A stretch of 33,469 nt of DNA, from the NCBI GenBank assembly GCA_003724325.1, contig RHFD01000025.1:1-33469 (forward strand), given 5' to 3'. The number at the start of each line of letters is the position of its first letter. The stretch's first letter is position 1. Source of the DNA: Nitrosopumilus sp. D6 (GTDB taxonomy: Archaea > Thermoproteota > Nitrososphaeria > Nitrososphaerales > Nitrosopumilaceae). The position numbers were made by a program, and so were the translations under genes. Below, piece after piece: positions 1 through 6,704 of this stretch. The notes beneath the pieces were generated by a model. That model had not been told where the DNA came from. It made no database searches and was given only the letters and a program-made list of their open reading frames with translations.

Positions 1-135
1 CATCCCGGATCGTCTAGTGTGGTGATCCGGGATTATACCATCCCGGATCGTCTAGTGTGGTGATCCGGGATTATACCATCCCGGATCGTCTAGTGTGGTG
101 ATCCGGGATTATGCCATCCCGGATCGTCTAGTGTG
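1..135. repeat. 38-bp palindromic tandem repeat, 3.5 copies
   Basis: Three full units (1-38, 39-76, 77-114) and a partial fourth (115-135) are nearly identical; the only change seen in the full units is one base at the end of unit three. Each unit has perfect 10-bp arms ATCCCGGATC / GATCCGGGAT around a 12-base spacer. The end of one unit also pairs with the start of the next across TATACC, so two alternative sets of hairpins are possible. The array may continue to the left of the window. There are no unique spacers, so it is not a CRISPR. A degenerate copy lies at 2126-2175. Function unknown. Confidence 0.95.
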
Positions 136-147
136 TGATTCGTATGA

Positions 148-238
148 AAGTCTTATTAGATATGGAACCGCAGTATTTCCGAGTCAAAGCAATTGATTCA
201 ATCTCATGCTTGGCTCCCCCTCTTATTCAGAGGGGTCC
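148..238. repeat. Diverged ~90-bp repeat, copy 1, with a terminal hairpin
   Basis: This stretch and 1613-1703 share a common layout: AAAGTCTTATTAGAYATG at one end, a GAGTCAA block in the middle, and a hairpin followed by GTCC at the other end. Here the hairpin has 7-bp arms CCCCTCT / AGAGGGG around TATTC. Neither copy overlaps a convincing gene. It could be a remnant of a small non-autonomous element or a transcribed structured element. Confidence 0.6.
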
Positions 239-325
239 AATAACCATATCATAAATTGCATGCTAGACAAAAGCCCGCAAGAGGATTAAGGAACATACCA
301 AGACTATCGTCAGATACGTATGTAT

Positions 326-598
326 TCAACAGCACTTTAACGCAAGGAGCCACCGGGTTAACAGCTCTTGAATTACCTTGTTTCCACTTACCTCCCATGT
401 CAGGGAATCGGCGGGGCCGAGCTCGAGCACCTTTTCAAAACATTTGATGGCATCAGCTATGCCATTCATGTTAAAGTGTGCAATGCCTTTTTTCAGCCAG
501 AGGTCTGGATTTTCCGGATCTGCCCCTATCTTTACCTCATAACGTCTGATCTCCTCTGTCAGGTACTCGTCGAGGGCGTGTGTCTCAGATTCACTCAT
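326..598 (-). CDS. Short tetratricopeptide-repeat (TPR) protein, possibly a fragment
   Basis: The 90-residue product is read from the internal ATG (MSESETHAL) rather than the upstream ATG at 628. It has one clear TPR unit at about residues 31-64 (NPDLWLKKGIAHFNMNG, then ADAIKCFEKVLELGP), with the usual small and aromatic residues in place. It then runs about 25 residues into a C-terminus ending in two cysteines. TPR proteins are protein-protein interaction scaffolds and normally have three or more units, so this is either a minimal TPR protein or the surviving piece of a longer one. It stands alone between two copies of a repeat, and I see no partner gene. Several plus-strand ORFs overlap it but show no family features. 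Confidence 0.55.
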   Translation of the reverse strand: MSESETHALDEYLTEEIRRYEVKIGADPENPDLWLKKGIAHFNMNGIADAIKCFEKVLELGPADSLTWEVSGNKVIQELLTRWLLALKCC

Positions 599-628
599 GC
601 AGATATCTGGCAGAATATAGAGATACAC

Positions 629-981
629 CTGTTAGAGGTGAACCGTTTACGTCAGAGGATTGCCACCACAGGAGGCATGAAGATGTTTGGTATACTGATG
701 ACGTGTATCCCGACGTGGAGAAAAAGGGGGATGAATGTGATGGATCAACTGCTTGAGGTGCCAGAGGCGGCCTGACCCCTTACTCTACTGCACCCGTATG
801 TTAGGCACAAGTGAGAAATAGTGATCGGATTCGTATATCGCATCATGGTAAGAGATTGTATGCATTAAAAAAACTATGGAAAATGACTCTGGTAAAAATA
901 CTGAATTTTACTTTACAATATTTGCAAGATTTCTAGTTAAAATAACACTCTCTGGAACATCACTTGGTATCTTTAATAGAT
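629..981. other. Gene-free AT-rich stretch
   Basis: No ORF with family features lies here. The plus-strand ORF that runs through it (368-775) is antisense to the TPR gene and has unconvincing composition. The second half (about 850-960) is markedly AT-rich. No hairpin plus T-tract terminator is obvious, and I see nothing else in it. Confidence 0.6.
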
Positions 982-1377
982 TCAGTCATATTCCCATGTG
1001 ACTGTTGTCTTTGGAACAAGTTTTAAAATGCATGCCTCGTCTTCACTCAAAAGTTTGATTGCTGCTTTATATTTTTCACCTGTAAAGTACTTTGCAAAAA
1101 TTTCTTCCCCCAATTTTTTTACCTCTGTACCTTTTATTATCTCTGCAATACATTCTCCTGCCACGCCGACTACTGGAGATTTTTCACTTGCATCTATACA
1201 GTAAGAGGCATTTGGGTTTCTTACTAGATTTTTAATCTTTTTTGTTGTTGTAGAAGTTCCCACATAGAAATTCTTGTCTTTGTAAATATACCATACGGGT
1301 GTTATGTGTGGAAAGCCATTCTGAGATATTGTACCAAGTCTCATTATCTTTTGTGTGGTAAGAAAATCTTTTTCCAT
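982..1377 (-). CDS. Pyridoxamine 5'-phosphate oxidase-like FMN-binding split-barrel protein
   Basis: This is a 131-residue single-domain protein. The N-terminal pattern IMRLGTISQNGFPHITPVWYIY matches the first strands of the PNPOx-like split beta-barrel, followed by a YVGTSTTTKKIKNLVRNP segment in which such proteins bind FMN or F420 phosphate. Relatives include F420- or FMN-dependent reductases of unknown substrate, and the exact cofactor cannot be told from sequence. I chose the ATG at 1377 over the TTG at 1410 because a TATA-like element lies 21-30 bases upstream of it, as expected for a leaderless archaeal message. The gene is visibly more AT-rich than the rest of the window, which suggests recent acquisition or relaxed composition in this repeat-flanked segment. 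Confidence 0.85.
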   Translation of the reverse strand: MEKDFLTTQKIMRLGTISQNGFPHITPVWYIYKDKNFYVGTSTTTKKIKNLVRNPNASYCIDASEKSPVVGVAGECIAEIIKGTEVKKLGEEIFAKYFTGEKYKAAIKLLSEDEACILKLVPKTTVTWEYD

Positions 1378-1397
1378 GTGTGGTGAGTGATTTCTTG

Positions 1398-1407
1398 TAA
1401 TATAAAC
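1398..1407 (-). promoter_or_regulatory. TATA box for the split-barrel gene
   Basis: Minus-strand GTTTATATTA lies 21-30 bases before the ATG at 1377, the spacing for a leaderless transcript. A second TATA-like stretch (minus TATAAAATATG) near 1462-1472 is too far away to be its main promoter. Confidence 0.5.
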
Positions 1408-1612
1408 CAAAATTCCAAAGACTTTCGCAAATCTAGGCGATATGAATAAAAAAAGTTTCTCATATTTTATACTGTTGCCAGATTGGATATTTTTACTGTT
1501 ATTAAGACGCGCGAGTGTTTTTATGAATTTATAATGACTGAAAACTGACCCAAATCATCCGGATCTAGCATTAACAGTAAAATATCTGAACAGATGACAG
1601 CGTAATTTTCAC

Positions 1613-1703
1613 AAAGTCTTATTAGACATGAAGTGTATAGTATTATTGAGTCAAGCAGTGTTTGGTACGGGGAATTTGACTTATCCTCTGATTCAGAGGG
1701 TCC
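1613..1703. repeat. Diverged ~90-bp repeat, copy 2
   Basis: This is the partner of 148-238, in the same orientation. It keeps the AAAGTCTTATTAGACATG end, a GAGTCAAGCA core and a hairpin CCTCT / AGAGG around GATTC, followed by GTCCCC. The stem is shorter than in copy 1 but sits in the same place, so the fold has been kept while the flanks diverged. The surrounding interval (1411-1864) has no convincing gene; the 62-residue minus ORF over this copy looks incidental. Confidence 0.6.
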
Positions 1704-1837
1704 CCGCAACTTTATCTGATTTTTACTAGTGCTAAGCTTTTGGTGTTTTCACAAATTTATCAGATCTAACACTGATTATAATCCACTACAAGACACCCAA
1801 AACATCTGACCTCTTACTGTGATTCTTGTAAAACACT

Positions 1838-1846
1838 TATAATTAT
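1838..1846 (+). promoter_or_regulatory. TATA box for the 40-residue peptide gene
   Basis: TTATAATTA is centred about 23 bases before the ATG at 1865. This matches the leaderless spacing seen elsewhere in the window and supports the tiny ORF. Confidence 0.45.
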
Positions 1847-1864
1847 GCACCCTGTTTAAAATCC

Positions 1865-1987
1865 ATGAGACAGCGAAACGTACTCTTCATTGGAATAGCA
1901 GCAGCCGTTGCCTCGATAGCAATAGGCGGTCACATGGCGTATGGATTCTTCTGCTTTATTCCGCCTGGCTTTATCATCAACTGTTAG
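1865..1987 (+). CDS. Small hydrophobic membrane peptide (40 aa), unrecognised
   Basis: This ORF is below the length cut-off of the supplied track. It starts MRQRNVLFIGIAAAVASIAI, a basic N-terminus followed by a hydrophobic helix of about 18 residues. It ends in a second hydrophobic, aromatic and cysteine-containing tail (FFCFIPPGFIINC). The N-terminus could be a membrane anchor or a signal peptide. A TATA element at leaderless spacing and the coherent hydrophobicity argue for a real gene. The overlapping minus ORF (1856-2110) has no such features. No family recognised and no neighbour suggests a role. Confidence 0.45.
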   Translation: MRQRNVLFIGIAAAVASIAIGGHMAYGFFCFIPPGFIINC

Positions 1988-2125
1988 AAAAATTATGCAG
2001 GATTGATGGACTAGACAGGGAACTTTTTCTAGTTGAAAGTCAGAGATCAAAAACTGCAGAGAATGCTGGTTTGGAGCAAGACAGATGCCTTGACTATTCG
2101 TATATCTCACGATAGCGTTTTGTGC

Positions 2126-2175
2126 GGTGATCCGGGATCAAGTTTGAACCGGGATTATACCATCCCGGATCATTA
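2126..2175. repeat. Degenerate copy of the left-end 38-bp palindromic repeat
   Basis: GGTGATCCGGGAT, a short insertion, then CCGGGATTATACCATCCCGGATC repeat the junction sequence of the tandem array at 1-135. The TATACC spacer between the arms is kept, and one arm base is changed. Its position just before the metallophosphoesterase places homologous sequence on both sides of the 2-kb left segment. Confidence 0.75.
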
Positions 2176-2232
2176 CACCTGAAATCTACAAATACACAAC
2201 ACGTTAAAGACGGCAGCACCACACGTCATTTT

Positions 2233-2973
2233 ATGACCACACTTGAGATTTCCCACAGCAAGAGACTCCTCATAATCCCGGACATACACAACAAGACAAC
2301 AAGGGCAGAAGAGATGATAATGATGGTAGAGCCAGACCACACCATATTCCTTGGCGACTATTTTGACAGCTTTGGAGACAGCTATATGGAGGCAGACGAC
2401 ACTGCAAGATGGCTCAAGAAATCACTAGAGAAACCTGACAGGACGCACCTGGTAGGAAACCACGACCTGAGCTACATGACGCCAAACCCGTATCTGAAAT
2501 GCTCAGGGTATGACGGAGCAAAGTACAAGACAATAGCAGAACACTGCATTGACTGGAAAAAACTCGTCTTATACTGCCAGATAAATGACGACTGGCTGTG
2601 CACCCACGCCGGACTCTCAAAAAGATTCTGCGACTCATTTGATGGTAACATACACGATATACTCGAGTCATCTGCGCGCGATCTATCCACCATACATGAC
2701 AGCGACGCTCCCCATCCATTCTTCCAGGTCGGCAAGCTCCGGGGCGGCACAAAGTCAGTAGGCGGCATACTGTGGTGTGACTATGACGAGTTTGAAGACA
2801 TTCCCGGAATCAGGCAGATATTTGGGCATACAAACTCTGGTGATATACGCCACGTGACAAACAAAGACTCGGAACACTATTGCATAGATACTGGCATGCG
2901 CCACTATGCCCTGTATCATGATGGAGAGCTGCGGGTCTTAAAGACCCGCAGCCTGACAACCAAACCTTGCTGA
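2233..2973 (+). CDS. Calcineurin-like metallophosphoesterase
   Basis: This 246-residue protein has the metallophosphoesterase motifs in order: PDIHNK (about residue 17, D-x-H), FLGDYFDSFGD (about 40, GD), LVGNHDLSY (about 74, GNHD), CTHAGLSK (about 124, GH-like) and IFGHTNSG (about 196, GH). These are the residues that bind the two metal ions. Family members cleave phosphomonoesters or diesters of nucleotides, proteins or RNA; the substrate here cannot be assigned. It has no signal peptide, so it should be cytoplasmic. It is a single gene, convergent with the small RHH gene. Its last codons lie in a perfect palindrome (2928-2952). Confidence 0.9.
   Translation: MTTLEISHSKRLLIIPDIHNKTTRAEEMIMMVEPDHTIFLGDYFDSFGDSYMEADDTARWLKKSLEKPDRTHLVGNHDLSYMTPNPYLKCSGYDGAKYKTIAEHCIDWKKLVLYCQINDDWLCTHAGLSKRFCDSFDGNIHDILESSARDLSTIHDSDAPHPFFQVGKLRGGTKSVGGILWCDYDEFEDIPGIRQIFGHTNSGDIRHVTNKDSEHYCIDTGMRHYALYHDGELRVLKTRSLTTKPC
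2928..2952. promoter_or_regulatory. Perfect 12-bp inverted repeat at the 3' end of the phosphoesterase gene
   Basis: GCTGCGGGTCTT and AAGACCCGCAGC flank a single A. No T-tract follows, so it is not a standard terminator. It ends about 84 bases from the stop codon of the convergent RHH gene. It could be an RHH operator, an mRNA 3' hairpin, or chance. Confidence 0.4.
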
Positions 2974-3035
2974 GGGCGTGAATACCCGACCCTCAATTCG
3001 GCTTGGTGAGAGGGTCATGTCCCCCATTTTAGCAC

Positions 3036-3194
3036 TTATTGTACTAGATTTTGTTCCTTTACAATCCTGACGCAATATTCTACGCCATGACTGACGTGCC
3101 CAAATCTCTTTTGGGCTACCATTGACTTGATCCACTTGTGGGATTCCATGTCCATTGAAATGGTAACTTTTGTTTTCATAGCATACTGTTGCAT
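3036..3194 (-). CDS. Ribbon-helix-helix (CopG/Arc-like) small DNA-binding protein
   Basis: This ORF encodes 52 residues and is absent from the supplied track. After a short leader it reads KTKVTISMDMESHKWIKSMV and then GHVSHGVEYCVRIVKEQ: an N-terminal strand with alternating residues, then two helices split by a glycine turn. That is the layout of a ribbon-helix-helix dimer, whose strand reads the DNA major groove. The start at 3194 is supported by a TATA box 23-30 bases upstream; MKTKV at 3179 is an alternative. Such proteins are transcription repressors, often of their own gene or as antitoxins. No toxin-like partner is adjacent on the same strand; the next upstream minus gene is a membrane protein. 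Confidence 0.65.
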   Translation of the reverse strand: MQQYAMKTKVTISMDMESHKWIKSMVAQKRFGHVSHGVEYCVRIVKEQNLVQ

Positions 3195-3216
3195 ACTACC
3201 CTACTTAATCAATGTA

Positions 3217-3224
3217 CTATAATA
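3217..3224 (-). promoter_or_regulatory. TATA box for the RHH gene
   Basis: Minus-strand TATTATAG lies 23-30 bases before the ATG at 3194, at leaderless spacing. Confidence 0.45.
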
Positions 3225-3348
3225 CCATACAAAGTATCACCAGCTAGGACAAGAGGGCATGCCATCCCCCCTGTGTGCATCTGAGATTCTGCTATGCCAA
3301 GTTTTCTAATATCAGGCACGCATCTTTGGAATAAAACCCGGGCAATAT

Positions 3349-3594
3349 CTAAAAGAACCCGGGAGGAAGTGATGATACCTGTACGGCCAGAAACGCGGCG
3401 CTAACTGCCAGTACGATTATTGCAGGTACAAACGACAGTACAATGCTGATGATCAGGTGCTTTTTTGCAGCCTTTTTGTTCTTTTCATGCCACAGCAGGT
3501 AGCAGATCAATCCAGACACAATCCCGATGAATATGTGTCCAAGATACCAAAGACTGCTAGGCCTTGGAGTTTGATTATTGTCTTCTACTGCCAA
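3349..3594 (-). CDS. Small membrane protein with two transmembrane helices
   Basis: The 81-residue product has a hydrophilic N-terminus, a first hydrophobic helix (LGHIFIGIVSGLICYLLW, about residues 18-35), a strongly basic loop (HEKNKKAAKKH) and a second helix (LIISIVLSFVPAIIVLAVSA, about 47-66). The basic loop predicts that it faces the cytoplasm. It starts at TTG, 12 bases after the stop of the upstream membrane-protein gene, so the two are probably co-transcribed. It resembles many short two-helix proteins of thaumarchaea, but I recognise no named family. Confidence 0.65.
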   Translation of the reverse strand: MAVEDNNQTPRPSSLWYLGHIFIGIVSGLICYLLWHEKNKKAAKKHLIISIVLSFVPAIIVLAVSAAFLAVQVSSLPPGFF

Positions 3595-3606
3595 CTCACA
3601 ACCACC

Positions 3607-3840
3607 CTACGGGCCTCCGCCCCCAAGCATGGCCTGTAGTGTGCAGTCGGCAACAAGAGCAATTACTTTGGAGGTCTGCTCGTTTGTCAGTCCTGCCAGG
3701 TCGCCATCTGCAAGGCTCATAGCCCTTCCACAGTCCTTGTTGGCAATTATTGCATCAACATCTGGCGCAGACGAGAGTGCTGCAGCAGCTACTGCCACTG
3801 CGACAATTGCAATGCCTATCACCATGTATGTCGGTTTCAT
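3607..3840 (-). CDS. Small membrane-anchored or secreted protein
   Basis: I chose the ATG at 3840 (MKPTYMVIG) over the upstream ORF start because a TATA box sits 18-29 bases before it. The 77-residue product has an N-terminal hydrophobic segment rich in A, V and I (about residues 5-23). It continues into a soluble part with two cysteines (DCGRAMSLAD, VADCTLQAM) and ends GGGGP. The cysteines could form a disulfide outside the cell. It is the first gene of a likely pair with the two-helix protein downstream. Function unknown. Confidence 0.6.
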   Translation of the reverse strand: MKPTYMVIGIAIVAVAVAAAALSSAPDVDAIIANKDCGRAMSLADGDLAGLTNEQTSKVIALVADCTLQAMLGGGGP

Positions 3841-3857
3841 GTAATACGTGCCAAGTA

Positions 3858-3869
3858 CTATACATATAG
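3858..3869 (-). promoter_or_regulatory. TATA box for the two-gene membrane protein operon
   Basis: Minus-strand CTATATGTATAG precedes the ATG at 3840 by 18-29 bases. Confidence 0.45.
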
Positions 3870-3928
3870 GCAGTATGCCACTATATGGTACATGGTATGA
3901 CAAACAATGATACTATCACACTATAATA

Positions 3929-4111
3929 CTAGCGCCTTTTTCTTCGCTGCCCCGGCTTGTTCTGTCCGGGGTACCTTCCTAGTGCAAACCTCTTTTTAAA
4001 ATTGCCCTTGTTTCTCACGCTGGAACTCGTACCGACAATCTTTCTGCCCTCCACCTTTGGGGTCTGGCCGCGTACCTTGCCTGCCTTTGTAATGGAACCG
4101 TGAGTCGCCAT
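3929..4111 (-). CDS. rps30e: Ribosomal protein S30e
   Basis: The 60-residue very basic protein reads MATHGSITKAGKVRGQTPKV and ends GQRRKRR. The GSL/I-x-K/R-AGKVRGQTPKV block is the signature of S30e, a small-subunit protein found in archaea and eukaryotes (in eukaryotes made as a ubiquitin-like fusion; here there is no fusion). It is encoded as a single gene with its own upstream AT-rich promoter region. Full length for the archaeal family. Confidence 0.95.
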   Translation of the reverse strand: MATHGSITKAGKVRGQTPKVEGRKIVGTSSSVRNKGNFKKRFALGRYPGQNKPGQRRKRR

Positions 4112-4145
4112 GATTCGATATAATATGCAATGAATTTATGTATTT

Positions 4146-5870
4146 CTACCAGTACCTTGCCTTTACTGTTTCTATGACCTTTTCGTGCTCTGGGCTCTTT
4201 CTCCGGGCATACCTCTCCATGGCCCCAAGCGGCACGCCTCCAAGCGATCTTGCAATTGCGTTGAAAAAGTATCTTCGTGGTCCCCTGGCACCGGTCCTAG
4301 TCATAAACTTTTGAATCCCGTACTTGAAGTTGTGCTGCCACGTCTTGTATAATACCCCTAGCTGCGCAGGCGTCATCTCGTTTCCAATGTTAAAAAAGCT
4401 CGACTTTTCTAGCAGTCCTATTGGCACAAAGGTGAGTGCAGTGGCAGTAAACATTGAATCTGGCTGCTCGCGCTCTAGCTCGTTTATGAGGCGTATCGTA
4501 TCCCACGAGTCCTCTGGAGTCTCGTCATTATCAAGTCCCATTATCATTGTAAATGCCGGAATCCAATAGTTCTCATTCATTGACTTGACGCCTTCTTTTA
4601 CCACCCAGTGCCACTCTTCTGGGGCATATGGCGCAAGCTTTCTGTCTGCGTATTTGTCAATTAGTCTCAGGCTGCCTGTCTCAAAGCCTGCCTGCACGCC
4701 GATCATATTATCAGGGCCTGCGCGCATTATTTTAGAGAGGCTTGGCAATAGTTTTTCGTCTGCAATTGCGCCTGCAAGCGTGCCGTGTGTGGGGTTTGTG
4801 TGCTCTACACCTGTAGACATTATGGCAGTGAATAGCTCTTCGAGCGCCTCGCGGTTTGGCTCCATGCCCTTTGCCGTGCGCGGATTCATCCCATACACGA
4901 ATATATCATCACTGTGCACCCATGCGGACTTTGTGTGCCCCTTTTTCATGTTTATCTCGATCTCTCTTTTGACTTTTTCAGGCGGATAGTACCGTAGTGA
5001 GCGCAGTGTCACATCGCAGAACTTGCAGCCTCTTCCGCATCCGCGCATCACCTCTATCATGCCGTGCATGCTCGGCTCTACAATGTCAGGTATCTCTTCA
5101 ATGTCAGGCCTGTCCCAAAAGTTGACAAACCTGCCGTGTATCTTTTTGCCGTCTCTCTCAAACTCTTTAATGTTTACTTTGAAATCCTTTTGCTTGCGGA
5201 ACGGATCCATATTCTCAAAGTCGCCGTTGATAAGATAGTTAAAGAATCTGCCTGCATGCCCGTCTATCTCTGGCGCAATCCCGCCCAGCTCGCCTTCTAG
5301 TATGGCGTATATTCCAAACTCGGCAATCTTTTCGGGGTCATAGTTGTACTGCCATGTACCTGATGCCCCCGATATCACCTTTGCCTTGCTGCCAGTCCTC
5401 GCCTTTGCCGCCTTTATCCTGTGGTGCAGCTCTGTATTGTATAGCTCGTCATAAGAGATCTGCTTGCGCCCGTACGTAAAGGTCATGGTGACAGGACCCA
5501 TCCCGAGCGGATCCATCTCGTATGTCCCGATTACCTCTGTGCCAGGCCCGATAAACTCTTCAATGTGATCTGGATGCGCCACTACCACCTCGCTTCTTGC
5601 AAAGCCGTCGCGTAATAGCCCTGCTTCTAGCTTGCGCAGGCCGTAGGGGGCATAGTTTGCCACCCCGTTAGTATGCGGAATATAATTGCAGATAAAGTCA
5701 AAGAGCACCTTTGGAGTCACCTGCCTGCCTAGTATCTTGTACCAAAAGCTGCTCTTACTCCTGTGGGGATCTATTGCAGGGGCGCACCCAAAAAAGGTCG
5801 CAAGTGAGAGACCCCGGTACGGCGACATTAGCGTTCTGTCTGCCGTAAGGACTATCTTTGGTAGAGTCAT
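4146..5870 (-). CDS. B12-binding-type radical SAM protein
   Basis: The 574-residue protein carries the radical SAM cysteine triad C-x3-C-x2-C in RGCGRGCKFCDV at about residues 278-285. It is preceded by a ~250-residue N-terminal region in the position of the cobalamin-binding-like domain of BchE/YgiQ-type enzymes. The HSDDIFVYG segment and the following GVQAGFETGSLRLID segment fit the SAM-binding half barrel. The cluster cysteines cleave S-adenosylmethionine to a 5'-deoxyadenosyl radical. The substrate is unknown; tRNA modification, lipid or cofactor chemistry are all possible. It follows pyrK on the same strand with its own TATA-like element (5898-5907), so it is probably separately transcribed. 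Confidence 0.85.
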   Translation of the reverse strand: MTLPKIVLTADRTLMSPYRGLSLATFFGCAPAIDPHRSKSSFWYKILGRQVTPKVLFDFICNYIPHTNGVANYAPYGLRKLEAGLLRDGFARSEVVVAHPDHIEEFIGPGTEVIGTYEMDPLGMGPVTMTFTYGRKQISYDELYNTELHHRIKAAKARTGSKAKVISGASGTWQYNYDPEKIAEFGIYAILEGELGGIAPEIDGHAGRFFNYLINGDFENMDPFRKQKDFKVNIKEFERDGKKIHGRFVNFWDRPDIEEIPDIVEPSMHGMIEVMRGCGRGCKFCDVTLRSLRYYPPEKVKREIEINMKKGHTKSAWVHSDDIFVYGMNPRTAKGMEPNREALEELFTAIMSTGVEHTNPTHGTLAGAIADEKLLPSLSKIMRAGPDNMIGVQAGFETGSLRLIDKYADRKLAPYAPEEWHWVVKEGVKSMNENYWIPAFTMIMGLDNDETPEDSWDTIRLINELEREQPDSMFTATALTFVPIGLLEKSSFFNIGNEMTPAQLGVLYKTWQHNFKYGIQKFMTRTGARGPRRYFFNAIARSLGGVPLGAMERYARRKSPEHEKVIETVKARYW

Positions 5871-5897
5871 GTCATTTAGAAATAATTTTTTGATTTG

Positions 5898-5907
5898 CTT
5901 TAAACCT
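5898..5907 (-). promoter_or_regulatory. TATA-like element upstream of the radical SAM gene
   Basis: Minus-strand GGTTTAAAGC lies 28-37 bases before the ATG at 5870, in the 39-base gap after pyrK. Confidence 0.35.
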
Positions 5908-5909
5908 TG

Positions 5910-6704
5910 CTAGTATTCTCTGAGGACTCCAGCCTTGTCCCTGTATGTGCGGCCAAACTCTGCATTTGAGGCAAGATGATCCCCGTCAAATACCGTGCCG
6001 TCCCTGCATACGAGATCCTCGCCTGAACAACAGCTTCCGCAGATGCCCACCCCGCACTTCATCATCCTCTCAAGGCTAGCCTGGACAAACACGCCCCGGG
6101 ATCGCGCCGACTCTACTACCTTGTACATCATCAACTCTGGCCCACACACATACACGGCATCAAAGTTTTCTGCATCTAGCAGCCGGTCTGCAGTGTCAGT
6201 AACCATGCCATGCTCCCCGTAACTGCCATCATCAGTAGATACCACTACTGTACCCTCATCTAGCAGCCTTTTTGCAAGGGATTCAAAGAACACCTCGTCT
6301 TTGGTCTTTGCCCCAATTAACAGCGTAATGTGTCCCCTTGCAAATGTGATTAATCGCATCATCGGTACGAGTCCCGTGCCGCCCCCCACCAGCAATAGCC
6401 TGCCAGACCTCACATCAAAAGAGTTGCCATACGGACCCCTCACGCCTATAACATCACCGGGGTTAAGATTGTAGAGTCCCGTAGATGCCGGGCCGTGTCT
6501 GCGTACTGTAAATGCAGCTCTGCCTTTTTTTTCTGATACCATTACACTCATTGGAAGCTCGCTAATCCCGGGAACCCACACCATTGCAAACTGTCCCGGA
6601 AGCACGCTTGACAGCCCGCTTTGAAACGTGAGCGTGCGGACAGTCGGGGTCTCCTCTATTACATCCTCTATCATTACCATTGTGTGGCGCCTAGGATCTT
6701 GCAA
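5910..6704 (-). CDS. pyrK: Dihydroorotate dehydrogenase electron-transfer subunit PyrK
   Basis: The 264-residue protein is a ferredoxin-reductase-like flavoprotein. An N-terminal FAD-binding barrel (about residues 1-100, with RRHGPASTGLYNL) is followed by an NAD-binding domain starting LLLVGGGTGLVPMM. The C-terminal cysteine cluster CGVGICGSCC...C holds the [2Fe-2S] centre of PyrK. It passes electrons from dihydroorotate, oxidised by PyrD, to NAD in pyrimidine synthesis. The ORF begins at a TTG inside the last codons of pyrD; an ATG at 6680 (MVMIEDVIEE) is an equally possible start. Overlap or close spacing with pyrD indicates translational coupling. Confidence 0.92.
   Translation of the reverse strand: MQDPRRHTMVMIEDVIEETPTVRTLTFQSGLSSVLPGQFAMVWVPGISELPMSVMVSEKKGRAAFTVRRHGPASTGLYNLNPGDVIGVRGPYGNSFDVRSGRLLLVGGGTGLVPMMRLITFARGHITLLIGAKTKDEVFFESLAKRLLDEGTVVVSTDDGSYGEHGMVTDTADRLLDAENFDAVYVCGPELMMYKVVESARSRGVFVQASLERMMKCGVGICGSCCSGEDLVCRDGTVFDGDHLASNAEFGRTYRDKAGVLREY

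Noticed and set aside
1-135. CRISPR array
   Set aside because: Units are contiguous and nearly identical with no unique spacers, and no cas genes are present.
368-775. 135-residue plus-strand ORF at the left end
   Set aside because: It is antisense to the TPR protein, which has a recognisable repeat; no coding features of its own.
1521-1709. 62-residue minus ORF over repeat copy 2
   Set aside because: The frame is not preserved in repeat copy 1 and there is no promoter or family pattern.
1856-2110. 84-residue minus ORF
   Set aside because: It overlaps the better-supported 40-residue plus-strand peptide gene and reads as irregular sequence.
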